Program-made: the position numbers and the translations under genes
Origin: SHLQ01 sp964494395
GTDB taxonomy: Bacteria; Actinomycetota; Acidimicrobiia; Acidimicrobiales; SHLQ01
Assembly (NCBI GenBank): GCA_964494395.1
Contig: CAZBTI010000004.1
Coordinates: 1-55,643 of the forward strand
Direction: 5' to 3'
Length of the DNA stretch: 55,643 nt
Part shown: in pieces, positions 8,872-17,279 of the stretch
Position numbering within the stretch: the first letter of the stretch is position 1
Layout of the letters: the number at the start of each line of letters is the position of its first letter
The notes under the pieces: generated by a model
The model's input: only the letters and a program-made list of their open reading frames with translations
Database searches by the model: none
Told to the model about the DNA's origin: nothing

Positions 8872-9659
8872 CAGAAGCGCAACGCAATGCTTCCCACCGT
8901 GAGTGGGGACTTACACGCTCCACCCGCTCAACCGTGAGCAACTACTTCGGTCCCGGGTCTCCCTACCCGCTTCACGGGCTGCTGACCGAAGAACGCACGT
9001 CAGCCGAGGTCGACCGCATTCTCTCTTGGTGCCCTCAGCCCCCGGTTGACGTACTCGACTTGGGGTGTGGCTTTGGGCGCCACAGCATCGAGTTCGCAAA
9101 GAGGGGATTGATCGTCACTGGCGTAGACCCTTCTCAGGCAATGATCGACCTTGCGAAAGGCAGCGCAGGGGACGCTGGGGTCGAGGTCGAACTCGTCTGC
9201 CAGTCAGGAGCTACGTTTACCCGAGATTCGGCGTTCGATCTGGCAGTTTGTCTCTTCACGACGCTCGGACAGATCGACCCAACTGAAGCAGTGACGAGCG
9301 ACCCGCAGGTCCAATTGACGCTCACGAACTTGGCTACCTCACTACGCCCCGGAGGGCTCTTGGTGGTCGAGGTTCCGGAGAAGGAGCGGGCGCTGGATGG
9401 CTTTATTGAATCCGAGACGTTGCGCGCTGGCCATGTGCAGCGGTCGTTCGATGCTGCCAGGTCGGTTGTGCACGAACGCTTCGATACCGAACACGGCGAG
9501 TTTGAACTCGCGTATCAGCTCTTGAGCAAGGCAGAACTTCTGGCAGCGATAGAAAAGGCCGGACTGCGTATCGCCGACGTGTTCGACGAGGCGGTGCAAA
9601 CGCCCCCGAACACCTTCGTCACCGTGGTTGCTCATGGCCCGGGCGAAAGGGCGAGGTAA
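8868..9659 (+). CDS. Class I SAM-dependent methyltransferase
   Basis: Motif I VLDLGCGFG is at residues 62-70, followed by HSIEFAKRG and the acidic VDPS that binds the SAM ribose. A LRPGGLLVVEVP strand comes later, typical of Methyltransf_11/25 proteins. 263 residues from a TTG at 8868 that overlaps the upstream stop (TTGA); GTG at 8934 (beginning SNYFGPG) fits the family N-terminus better and is a real alternative. The permease gene starts directly after its stop. The substrate is unknown. Confidence 0.78.
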   Translation: MTEAQRNASHREWGLTRSTRSTVSNYFGPGSPYPLHGLLTEERTSAEVDRILSWCPQPPVDVLDLGCGFGRHSIEFAKRGLIVTGVDPSQAMIDLAKGSAGDAGVEVELVCQSGATFTRDSAFDLAVCLFTTLGQIDPTEAVTSDPQVQLTLTNLATSLRPGGLLVVEVPEKERALDGFIESETLRAGHVQRSFDAARSVVHERFDTEHGEFELAYQLLSKAELLAAIEKAGLRIADVFDEAVQTPPNTFVTVVAHGPGERAR

Positions 9660-10421
9660 GTGTTCGACTTTCTCACCCCCGATGTTCGAGAAACGCTCAT
9701 CGACGGACTGATTCTGACCGTCGGGCTGACGATCCTCACGTCGCTTACATCATTCGCTCTTGGATACTGGGCAGCATTGGGGCGGTCCGGTGAGAACCGT
9801 CTCCGTCGGCTTTCAGCGGGCGGGATCGTGGAGATCTTCAGAAACGTCCCGGCGCTCATCCTGCTGATCTTCTTCGCGTTCGCCGTGCCCAATCTGTTCC
9901 CATTCGACCTACGTCGCACGATCTTCTTCAACAACCCGATCGTCAACACGCTGGGCGACGTCATCGACGTTCCAATCCCGTACTACGCCATCGCAACCGT
10001 GCTGGCACTCACGCTCAACACCGGCGCACACCTAGCCGAAATCATGCGTTCGGGCTTTGTTGCTGTTCCGGTCAACCGGTTGGACGCTGCTCGCTCGCTC
10101 GGGGCGTCTGACCACGAAGCGCTGCGCGCCGTCGTGGCGCCGATCGGCATTCGCCTGGCTTGGCCCGGCATCTCCAATCGACTCGTCCATAACTTGAAGA
10201 ACACCGCGCTGGCCTCGTTCGTGTCTCTGCCCGAGTTCTTTCAGTTGGTGCAAGGCACGATTACTCGCACGTTTCGAGCAACCGACTTGCTCGTCTTCGC
10301 AGCCATCGTCTACCTCATTTTGTCGACGGTTCTGACCCTCGTGCTCACCTTGATCGAGCGACGACTCGGAAACGTAGGTGGCATAAATCCAGATGATGCG
10401 AGCGAGGTGTTCCATGTCTGA
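9660..10421 (+). CDS. Amino-acid ABC transporter permease 1
   Basis: 253 residues with about five to six membrane segments and the polar amino acid (HisM/GlnP) permease fold. The EAA-type loop reads LDAARSLGASDHEALRAVV, the site that contacts the ATPase. GTG 9660 abuts the methyltransferase stop, so it is probably in the same transcript. The second permease overlaps its end by 8 bp. No ATPase gene lies in the cluster. Confidence 0.85.
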   Translation: MFDFLTPDVRETLIDGLILTVGLTILTSLTSFALGYWAALGRSGENRLRRLSAGGIVEIFRNVPALILLIFFAFAVPNLFPFDLRRTIFFNNPIVNTLGDVIDVPIPYYAIATVLALTLNTGAHLAEIMRSGFVAVPVNRLDAARSLGASDHEALRAVVAPIGIRLAWPGISNRLVHNLKNTALASFVSLPEFFQLVQGTITRTFRATDLLVFAAIVYLILSTVLTLVLTLIERRLGNVGGINPDDASEVFHV

Positions 10422-11097
10422 GCAGATTTCGTTTTTGATCAGAATCCTCCCTCAGCTATTGGTCGGATTCCCGAATAATCGCCCTGGGGGTCTGCTCCTT
10501 TCGATCCTTCTCTCGGGAGCTGCCATCGTCGTCGGTACCGGATTCGGCACCATCGTGGGCTCGGCTCATCACAGCCGCTTCCGCGCCGTGCGATTTGTGG
10601 GGGGTCTGTGGAGCCAGGTCGTGCGAGGAATTCCGCTCTTGGTGCAGCTCGTATTGATCCACGCAACGCTGGGCGCCGGGCGACTGCCGGGCATCGAGAC
10701 ATCGGCTCTCGGCTCCGCCTTTGTCACCCTTGTGATCTACACAAGCGCCTATCAAGGGGACGTCATACGGGCTGGAATTTCATCAGTTCCACGAAGTCAG
10801 GTCGATGACGCAACCATCCTCGGTGCTTCGCCATTCGCCGTACTTCGAACGCTCCTGTTGCCAACGAGTTTCCGCGTCATGCGACCAGCGCTGCTGACCC
10901 AAGCAATCACCGTCTTCAAGGATTCTTCGATCGTCGTCGTCCTCGGCGTCCCCGAGCTGACGACCCTCGCCAGGATCTCGCTTGGTAGCGACGTAGGAAA
11001 CGCCCCCTTTTGGGTTGCGACCTACCTCCTCGTGGGAGCGCTGTATTTTGTCGTGGCGTGGTCAGCGGGCCGCTTCGTGCGGCCCGTCACATTGTAG
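10414..11097 (+). CDS. Amino-acid ABC transporter permease 2
   Basis: 227-residue permease of the polar amino acid family, with the ATPase-contact loop VDDATILGASPFAVLRTLLL. GAGG at 10404-10407, six bases ahead, favours ATG 10414 over the in-frame ATG 10393. It overlaps permease 1 by 8 bp. Both permeases and the binding protein downstream point to a polar or acidic amino acid substrate, but specificity cannot be read. Confidence 0.85.
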   Translation: MSEQISFLIRILPQLLVGFPNNRPGGLLLSILLSGAAIVVGTGFGTIVGSAHHSRFRAVRFVGGLWSQVVRGIPLLVQLVLIHATLGAGRLPGIETSALGSAFVTLVIYTSAYQGDVIRAGISSVPRSQVDDATILGASPFAVLRTLLLPTSFRVMRPALLTQAITVFKDSSIVVVLGVPELTTLARISLGSDVGNAPFWVATYLLVGALYFVVAWSAGRFVRPVTL

Positions 11098-11133
11098 ATC
11101 TGGGACACGGCCCCGCTAGCACGGCAACCTGCC

Positions 11134-11162
11134 TTGGAACGGTCACCTACGGGGCGTAGCTT
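11134..11162 (+). promoter_or_regulatory. Promoter of the amino-acid binding-protein gene
   Basis: TTGGAA (11134-11139), a 17-nt spacer and TAGCTT (11157-11162) form a -35/-10 pair 35 nt before the GTG start at 11197. A separate promoter would let the binding protein be made in excess over the permeases. Confidence 0.5.
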
Positions 11163-11196
11163 ATGGAAGTCTTTGTAAGCACCAAGGGAGAATCAC

Positions 11197-12201
11197 GTGA
11201 AGTCATTGAAGGCTCGTTTCTGGCTAGTCCTATTGCTTGGAGCGTTGATCGCTACAGCATGCGGATCGGCCGCAGTTGACGAGGCTGCTACCGCTGCCAC
11301 CGATACCGAAGTCGAGGAAACAGTCGAAGAAGAGACCGAGGACGAGTCTTCCGACGGCGGCGACGCTGAAGAGGCCGACGATTCCGGTGACGATGCTGTG
11401 GAGGCCGAAGAAGAGCCTGCCGAAGAAGAGGTTGAGCTGGTTCAGGGTGATTCACTGCTCGACCAGGTCACGGCGAACGGCGTGGTCCGGATTGGTGTCC
11501 GCAACGACAACCCTCCGGTCAGCTTCATCGATGAAGCTGGCGATTGGGTCGGCTTCGATCTCGACCTCGCAATGGCAATGGGAGAGCAGTTGGGCCTCGA
11601 GGTCGAACTTGTACCTGTCGACGGAACGACTCGAATCAGCTTCCTCGAGAGCGGCCAGATCGATTTGGCGGTCGCCTCGATGAACCACACCCGCTCTCGA
11701 GACGAGGCCATTGACTTCTCGGTCACGTACTTCTGGGACAACCAGTCGTTCCTCGTGCGTACCGGAGAGTACGAAAACATCGACGAGCTGTTCGGTCAGA
11801 CCGTCGCTGCGAGCGCCGGTAGCTCGACCATCGACAGTTGGACCAGCTACGTTGCCGAGCGCGACGGCGACGCACCCGAATTTGTCGAGTTCGAAGACAA
11901 GAATGCAGCTGTCGAAGCGGTCCGCTCTGGCGCCGTCGAGGGCTACACCGAGGACAACATCACCATGCTGTCGCTGGCCAACGGAGACCCGAACCTGACC
12001 CTGCTGCCAGGCGGCCACAACGCCGTACAGTTCGGCATGGGTGTACCGGAGAACCAGTCGGACTGGCTCGACACCGTGAACTTCGCTCTCCAGGACATTT
12101 GGACGAGCGGCGAGTTCATCGAGCTCTACAACCCATGGTTCGTTGATGACACACGCCTCATCGACCTCCCACTCGGTGGCGAAGTCGAGGTTTGGGGCTA
12201 A
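11197..12201 (+). CDS. Amino-acid ABC transporter substrate-binding lipoprotein (SBP family 3)
   Basis: 334 residues. The signal peptide ends in a lipobox with Cys22 (IATAC), so it is a membrane-anchored lipoprotein. Residues 25-80 form a very Glu/Asp-rich linker. The periplasmic-binding domain (about 85-330) contains VRIGVRNDNPPVSF, GFDLDLAMAMGEQLG and ASMNHTRSRDEAIDFS, typical of SBP_bac_3 amino-acid binders. The GTG start at 11197 has AAGGGAG six bases ahead. It supplies substrate to the two permeases upstream. Confidence 0.9.
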   Translation: MKSLKARFWLVLLLGALIATACGSAAVDEAATAATDTEVEETVEEETEDESSDGGDAEEADDSGDDAVEAEEEPAEEEVELVQGDSLLDQVTANGVVRIGVRNDNPPVSFIDEAGDWVGFDLDLAMAMGEQLGLEVELVPVDGTTRISFLESGQIDLAVASMNHTRSRDEAIDFSVTYFWDNQSFLVRTGEYENIDELFGQTVAASAGSSTIDSWTSYVAERDGDAPEFVEFEDKNAAVEAVRSGAVEGYTEDNITMLSLANGDPNLTLLPGGHNAVQFGMGVPENQSDWLDTVNFALQDIWTSGEFIELYNPWFVDDTRLIDLPLGGEVEVWG

Positions 12202-12336
12202 TTGGCTCACGTTCCCCAATGTCGGGACTAGCCTGAAATCAACTTGTTAATGTCTCTTGTAGGCAGAAACGGAAGTCTTGGTCTACAACTGGAGTTTCCT
12301 CTCCATAGACCATTACGAAAATAAAGAGGGTGGGCC

Positions 12337-12903
12337 ATGTCCGCAGTACAGAGAACGATTGAAGAAGTGACCGACACACAGGTTGCACCAGCAGAGCAAG
12401 ACAACGTTACGAAGAACAGTTCCCTTGGTGTTGCGCTCATGCGCATCACCCTCGGCGTGATTATCTTGGCAACGTGGTGGGGCAACATCACAGCCGATCC
12501 CAACTTCTACTCCTCAGAGGGCCTCATTGGCTTCTTCGACTGGGCGTTCACGCCAGCTGAAGAGGGAGGCAACGGCGCCTCTCTCGGATTCATCGAAGCG
12601 ATCATCGACAACACCGTGCTGCAAGCTCCCGGTTTCTTCGGGCTTGTCCAGTCGATCGTTGAACCACTCATTGGACTCGGTCTGGTCTTTGGTGTCGCCA
12701 CTCGCCTGAATGCTGCTCTCGCATTCGCATTCTTCGTCGGCCTCTTCCTCACCTACTTCGGTGGCGAAGAATGGATCTGGACCTACGTCCTCCTGATGGC
12801 TGGTGCGGTCACGACCTTCGTCAGCTGGGGCGGTCGTACCCTCGGTGTAGATCGGGCCATCGCTGCGGTCCGGGGCGATTCGCCAGGGAAGCTAATCTGG
12901 TAG
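12337..12903 (+). CDS. DoxX-family membrane protein, copy 1
   Basis: 188 residues, four hydrophobic segments, DoxX/SURF4-like fold with conserved FFDW, LFLTYFGGEEWIWTYVL and VSWGGRTLGVDR. DoxX proteins are small membrane proteins linked to quinone or thiol redox in some bacteria, with no general function proven. GAGGG at 12327 precedes ATG 12337. The 3' end nearly touches the next gene, a clear paralogue. Confidence 0.75.
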   Translation: MSAVQRTIEEVTDTQVAPAEQDNVTKNSSLGVALMRITLGVIILATWWGNITADPNFYSSEGLIGFFDWAFTPAEEGGNGASLGFIEAIIDNTVLQAPGFFGLVQSIVEPLIGLGLVFGVATRLNAALAFAFFVGLFLTYFGGEEWIWTYVLLMAGAVTTFVSWGGRTLGVDRAIAAVRGDSPGKLIW

Positions 12904-13454
12904 ATGTGTCGATACTGACCCAGCTTGAAGAACGCATAGTTGGAGAAGCAACACCGGCCGAACAGAGTTCGGTCGGTGTTGCTTTTTTGCGCATCATTTT
13001 GGGAACGCTGATCCTCCTCACGTGGTTCAGCAACGTGACCTCGGAACCGAACTTCTACTCTGCAGAGGGCCTTCGAGGCTTCTTCGACTGGGTGTTCCTC
13101 TCTCCTGAAGAGGGTGGAAATGGCGCATCACTCACGTTTATTGGTTCGTTGTTCGATGCAATCGACGATGTCGGCCTGCTCGGTCTGATCGGGTTTGCCC
13201 AGACAGTCATGGAGTTCCTGATCGGCGCTGGTCTGGTCTTGGGAATCGGCACCCGATTCTTCTCCTTGCTCGCTACAGCGTTCTTCAGCGGTCTGTTCTT
13301 TACCTACTTCGGCGGCGAAGAGTGGATTGGCACCTACGTGCTACTGATTGCAGCTTCGATAACGGTCTTCGTGAGCTGGGGAGGTCGCACGTTCGGAATC
13401 GATCGTGCCATCGCTGCAGCCCGAGGTGATTCACCGGGAAGGCTAATCTGGTAA
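12900..13454 (+). CDS. DoxX-family membrane protein, copy 2
   Basis: 184 residues, closely similar along its whole length to the preceding protein (same NVTSEPNFYSAEGL, TYFGGEEWIGTYVL and RGDSPGRLIW landmarks), so the pair is a tandem duplication. GTG 12900 overlaps the copy-1 stop and has AGGGA about 10 nt ahead; GTG 12906 is an alternative. ORF reading further upstream lies inside copy 1 in another frame and is not real. Only the N-terminal tails differ strongly. Confidence 0.73.
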   Translation, partial: VDVSILTQLEERIVGEATPAEQSSVGVAFLRIILGTLILLTWFSNVTSEPNFYSAEGLRGFFDWVFLSPEEGGNGASLTFIGSLFDAIDDVGLLGLIGFAQTVMEFLIGAGLVLGIGTRFFSLLATAFFSGLFFTYFGGEEWIGTYVLLIAASITVFVSWGGRTFGIDRAIAAARGDSPGRLIW

Positions 13455-13456
13455 CC

Positions 13457-15046
13457 GTGTTTGCAATGACCCTGATTGAAGCAGCGACGGCAATCGCCTA
13501 CTCGGTGGCATCGTTGCTGCTCTTCATTTTTGGGGTCAATTTGGTGGTCTTTGTCGTCCGAGTCTGGAGAAACGGACCGGTCGAACAAAAGACCATCGAC
13601 CTTCGCGACACCGATGATCTGCCAACCGTCACCGTGCAACTGCCGATCTACAACGAGCTATATGTGAGCGAACGGGTGATCAAGGCTGCGTGCGCAATGG
13701 AGTATCCGGCCGAGAAGCTCCAGATCCAAGTGCTCGACGATTCGACCGACGAAACCAAAACGCTCATCGCGCACGTCGTCGCTGAGCTTCAGGCCGAGGG
13801 CGTAAACATCGTCCACGAGCACCGCACGGACCGCTCCGGCTACAAGGCCGGTGCACTGGCCGAAGGCATGAAGACGGCCACCGGAGAGTTCGTGGCGATC
13901 TTCGATGCCGATTTCGTCCCGCCCACAGACTTTCTCCTCCGCACTATCCCCGAGTTTGATGACCCCGACGTCGCGTTCGTTCAGGGTCGATGGGGACACC
14001 TCAACCGAGACTACTCCTGGCTCACTCGCGTACAAGCCCTGACGATCGACGGACACTTCTTGGTCGAACAGGCCGGGCGAGGTCTCGCTGGATACTGGTT
14101 CAACTTCAATGGCACCGCAGGTATCTGGCGAGCTGAAGCGATCGATGACGCCGGAGGTTGGACCGCCGAGACGCTCACCGAAGATCTCGACCTGTCATAC
14201 CGCGCTCATCTCAAAGGCTGGGTCGCTCGATATCTGCCCGACCTAGTCATACCTGCCGAGCTTCCCGTGCAGTTGCTCGGTTTCCGTCGTCAGCAGCATC
14301 GCTGGGCCCGGGGGTCGATGGAGTGCGCTCGAAAGCTCCTCCCATCGGTCTGGCGTACAGACGCAACGATTGGTACCAAGTTCCAAGCGACTGTTCACCT
14401 GCTCGCCTATGGCATCCACTTGCTGTTGCTGCTTCTCTTGTTGATCTACCCACTCGTGGTGCAGGTCGGGTCGACGAACCCCAGATTCAGCACGCTCTAT
14501 GGAGTTGGATACGTGCTGGCGCTAACTTCTCTTGCTCCGGCGATTTTCTTCATCGCCGGTCAGCGACAGGGCGGCCGTAGCTGGCTGCGCGAGATCCCTC
14601 GCATTCTTCTGGTGACCGTCTTTGGTTCCGGGCTGATGCTCAACACTGCCCGAGCCTTCTTGCAGATCTTCACAAAGCCGAACCCCGAGTTCGAACGCAC
14701 CGCAAAGTTTGGACTCTCCGGAGCACCCGACGGCGGAGGCTGGGTAAAGCAGCGCTACCAACTCAACATCGACCGCATCGTGTTTGCAGAGTTTGCCCTT
14801 GGACTTTATGGGGTTGGCGTGGTGTGGTTCGCATTCACCAACGACAACCTCGGGATTCTCATCTACGCCGGAGTGTTCTCCGCAGGCTTGCTCTTCATGG
14901 CCATCGCCTCGATTACCCACGCTGTGGCGTCGTATCGAGGCCGTTTCGATCGCAAAGCTCAAGTCATGATCGAACGTCAGACGTGGACCGCCGGTGAAGC
15001 ATCTCCATCTGTAGACGAAACGCTCGGAGAGTCCCAGGTCGGCTGA
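13457..15046 (+). CDS. Processive family 2 glycosyltransferase (cellulose-synthase / CslA-like)
   Basis: 529 residues. An N-terminal membrane segment is followed by a cytosolic GT-A domain with VQLPIYNE, DDST and DAD, then TED at 241-243 and QQHRW at 279-283 (the Q-x-x-R-W signature of processive beta-glycan synthases). Four or more membrane segments follow. This D,D,D,QxxRW layout fits CslA-like mannan/glucomannan synthases as well as other polysaccharide synthases. GTG 13457 lies two bases after the DoxX gene; ATG 13466 is possible. It overlaps the next gene by one base, so the two act in one operon. Confidence 0.82.
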   Translation: MFAMTLIEAATAIAYSVASLLLFIFGVNLVVFVVRVWRNGPVEQKTIDLRDTDDLPTVTVQLPIYNELYVSERVIKAACAMEYPAEKLQIQVLDDSTDETKTLIAHVVAELQAEGVNIVHEHRTDRSGYKAGALAEGMKTATGEFVAIFDADFVPPTDFLLRTIPEFDDPDVAFVQGRWGHLNRDYSWLTRVQALTIDGHFLVEQAGRGLAGYWFNFNGTAGIWRAEAIDDAGGWTAETLTEDLDLSYRAHLKGWVARYLPDLVIPAELPVQLLGFRRQQHRWARGSMECARKLLPSVWRTDATIGTKFQATVHLLAYGIHLLLLLLLLIYPLVVQVGSTNPRFSTLYGVGYVLALTSLAPAIFFIAGQRQGGRSWLREIPRILLVTVFGSGLMLNTARAFLQIFTKPNPEFERTAKFGLSGAPDGGGWVKQRYQLNIDRIVFAEFALGLYGVGVVWFAFTNDNLGILIYAGVFSAGLLFMAIASITHAVASYRGRFDRKAQVMIERQTWTAGEASPSVDETLGESQVG

Positions 15047-16398
15047 TGAGTCGTTGTCTTATCGTCATGGCAAAAGAGCCCCAGCCAGGAAGCACGAAGA
15101 CTCGGCTCACCCCAGCGCTCAGCAGCGAACGGGCAGCCTTTCTGTACGAGGCCATGCTGACCGACATCGTGGCGAACCTCGCGAACCGAACCGATGTCGA
15201 GCTGATGATTGCGTCGGCCAGTGCCGATTCAGTCGAGTGGTTCGAGCGAGCCTTCCCTGGTGTGCCGATTATCGTGCAAGAGGGAAGCACACTCGGCGAA
15301 CGCCTCGATCACGTACTTGGTCATGCGTTGGCCTCCGGGCACTCTGCTGCGTTTGCCATTTCGAGCGACAGCCCCGATCTACCTGTCAGTCACCTTTCCG
15401 ACGCCTTTGCGATGCTCGACGCCGACAGTATCGATGTCGTGCTCGGCCCAACCGAAGACGGCGGATACTGGACGATTGGATGGAAGCAGCGTTGGACCGA
15501 CATGGTCGTGAACGTCGAAATGTCACGGGCAGATGTTCTCGAGAACTCGATACGCGTCGCGACTGAATCCGGTGCCCGGGTAGCGCTTGCGGGGGAGTGG
15601 TACGACGTCGACGAGATCGATGATGTGTCACGGCTAGCCAAGGGACTGCCGTCGGAACGGCTTCCGATGTTGAGCAGTCTGCTCGCCGAGGAACCCCTCG
15701 CTGCGCAGTCCTCGTCGAAGGTCAGCGTGGTCGTACCCGCATTGGATGAGGGCGAGAACATCGCTGCGGTGGTCGAGGGGTTGTTTGTACATGGAGCCGA
15801 CCACGTGGTCGTGGCCGACAACGGCTCGACCGACGACACTGCACGTCGCGCCGAAGCTGCCGGTGCCGAAGTGGTCACTGAACCCCGCCGGGGATATGGC
15901 TACGCCTGTCAGCGAGGTACCGAGGCAGCCCTCGCTGCTGGAGCGACAGTGGTCGCCTACATCGACGGCGATGAAAGCTCACGGCCCAGCGAGCTCCGAT
16001 CGATCGTCGGTCCGGTACTCGCCGGAACCGCACGGCTCGTCCTCGGCTCCCGAACGAAGGGCAACATTGCTGTAGGGGCCATGCCTGCGCACCAGAAGGC
16101 CGGCAATGTCGCTACCGCCGGGCTTATGCGGTTGCTGTACCGGGTACCGGTAAGCGACCTCGGGCCGTATCGGGCCATCGACGCCGACCTGCTTCGAGAG
16201 CTCGATATGAGTGAGATGACCTTTGGCTGGCCCACCGAGATGATGGTCAAGACAGCGGCCCGCGACGAGCTGATCGTGGAAGTGCCGGTGAGTTGGGATG
16301 CTCGTGCGACCGGAGAGTCCAAAGTCGGGGGAACCGTCGTTGGATCGGTGCTCGCTGGCTGGCACATCATGAAGGTGACGCTCCGCCACGCCCGGTAG
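15046..16398 (+). CDS. DUF2064 (TIGR04282-type) and family 2 glycosyltransferase fusion
   Basis: 450 residues in two halves. Residues 1-210 are a DUF2064 nucleotidyl/glycosyl-transfer domain (MAKEPQPGSTKTRL, SSDSPDLP, GPTEDGGYW). Residues 225-450 are a GT2 domain of the dolichol-phosphate-mannose-synthase type (VVVPALDEGENI, ADNGSTDDT, YIDGDESS, LGSRTKG). The two families often lie side by side; here they are joined. The ATG shares a base with the preceding stop. It may make a lipid-linked sugar for the membrane glycosyltransferases of this block, which is inference. Confidence 0.8.
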   Translation: MSRCLIVMAKEPQPGSTKTRLTPALSSERAAFLYEAMLTDIVANLANRTDVELMIASASADSVEWFERAFPGVPIIVQEGSTLGERLDHVLGHALASGHSAAFAISSDSPDLPVSHLSDAFAMLDADSIDVVLGPTEDGGYWTIGWKQRWTDMVVNVEMSRADVLENSIRVATESGARVALAGEWYDVDEIDDVSRLAKGLPSERLPMLSSLLAEEPLAAQSSSKVSVVVPALDEGENIAAVVEGLFVHGADHVVVADNGSTDDTARRAEAAGAEVVTEPRRGYGYACQRGTEAALAAGATVVAYIDGDESSRPSELRSIVGPVLAGTARLVLGSRTKGNIAVGAMPAHQKAGNVATAGLMRLLYRVPVSDLGPYRAIDADLLRELDMSEMTFGWPTEMMVKTAARDELIVEVPVSWDARATGESKVGGTVVGSVLAGWHIMKVTLRHAR

Positions 16399-16411
16399 GC
16401 GATTGGTTCGA

Positions 16412-16417
16412 TAGCGT
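16412..16417 (+). promoter_or_regulatory. Leaderless-type -10 box (TAGCGT)
   Basis: TAGCGT ends 7 nt before ATG 16425, implying a separate leaderless transcript for the phosphorylase-deaminase pair. Confidence 0.5.
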
Positions 16418-16424
16418 TTGGTGA

Positions 16425-17279
16425 ATGATCGGACTCATCACCGGCAGTGGCTTCGCCGAGTTGCCAGCGCTCACCGGCCATCGGGTCGAGACCGTGGACA
16501 CCGAGTATGGAGTCGTTTCGGTCACCCACGCCCGCTGGAACGGCGAACACGACCTCGTGTTCATTCCTCGCCATGGGGCCGACCATTCCATTGCCCCGCA
16601 TCTCATCAACTATCGAGCCAACATCGCTGCGCTCCATGCGGTCGGAGTGCGTGCAGTTCTGGCAACCGCTGTTAGCGGCGCGATCAGCCCGGGCTTTGAG
16701 ATCGGCCAACTCGTCTTGGTCGACGACTTCCTCAATTTCACCCACGGTCGGGCAGACACCTTCTTCGACACGATCGAAACCGTTCGCCACACCGAGATGA
16801 CCACCGCCTACGACCCCGAACTCCGGGCGTTGGTGCGGTCGGGCGCCGCCGACGTTGGGGTCGAGCTCGTCGACGGAGGGGTGTATTCGACGTTCAACGG
16901 CCCACGGTTTGAGTCACCGGCCGAGATCCGGATGGCCGAACGCGCCGGGGCCGACCTCGTTGGCATGACCGGCTATCCCGAAGTTGTGCTCGCTCGAGAG
17001 CGGGGCCTCGCCTACTGCTCGATCGCCATCGTCTCCAATCATGCGGCGGGCAAGGGGGATGAACTGTCTATCCCCGAGATCATGGCGATTATCGCCTCGG
17101 CGGGTCCTGGCGTGCTCAAGGTGATCGGTGCAACTGTTGCCGCCTATCACGAACTGGCCGACGACCCAGCGAAGGCTGGCTTACGAATGGTGTCGGGAGA
17201 TGAGGGAGCCGACTGGGACATGGCGAATCCAGACAACCGAGCGCAAGCCATCTCTGGAACACCCGAGGACGGAGCGTGA
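16425..17279 (+). CDS. MTAP/PNP-family nucleoside phosphorylase, probably methylthioinosine phosphorylase
   Basis: 284 residues of the trimeric MTAP/PNP family: LITGSGF at the N-terminus, phosphate-binding PRHG, ATAVSGAI, FTHGRADTFF, then NGPRFESPAEIRM and the VGMTGYPEVVLARE block. The base-contact loop reads SNHAAG where strict adenosine-type MTAPs carry Asp residues (DYD-like). The gene overlaps an MTA/SAH deaminase gene (GTGA). Together this suggests it cleaves 5'-methylthioinosine to hypoxanthine and methylthioribose-1-phosphate, as in the two-step route of Pseudomonas. Plain MTAP or PNP activity is the alternative. Confidence 0.8.
   Translation: MIGLITGSGFAELPALTGHRVETVDTEYGVVSVTHARWNGEHDLVFIPRHGADHSIAPHLINYRANIAALHAVGVRAVLATAVSGAISPGFEIGQLVLVDDFLNFTHGRADTFFDTIETVRHTEMTTAYDPELRALVRSGAADVGVELVDGGVYSTFNGPRFESPAEIRMAERAGADLVGMTGYPEVVLARERGLAYCSIAIVSNHAAGKGDELSIPEIMAIIASAGPGVLKVIGATVAAYHELADDPAKAGLRMVSGDEGADWDMANPDNRAQAISGTPEDGA

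Noticed and set aside
12915..12990. A possible terminator between the two DoxX genes
   Set aside because: CACCGGCCGAACAGAG and TCGGTCGGTGTTG can pair, but they lie within the second coding region and are explained by its codons.
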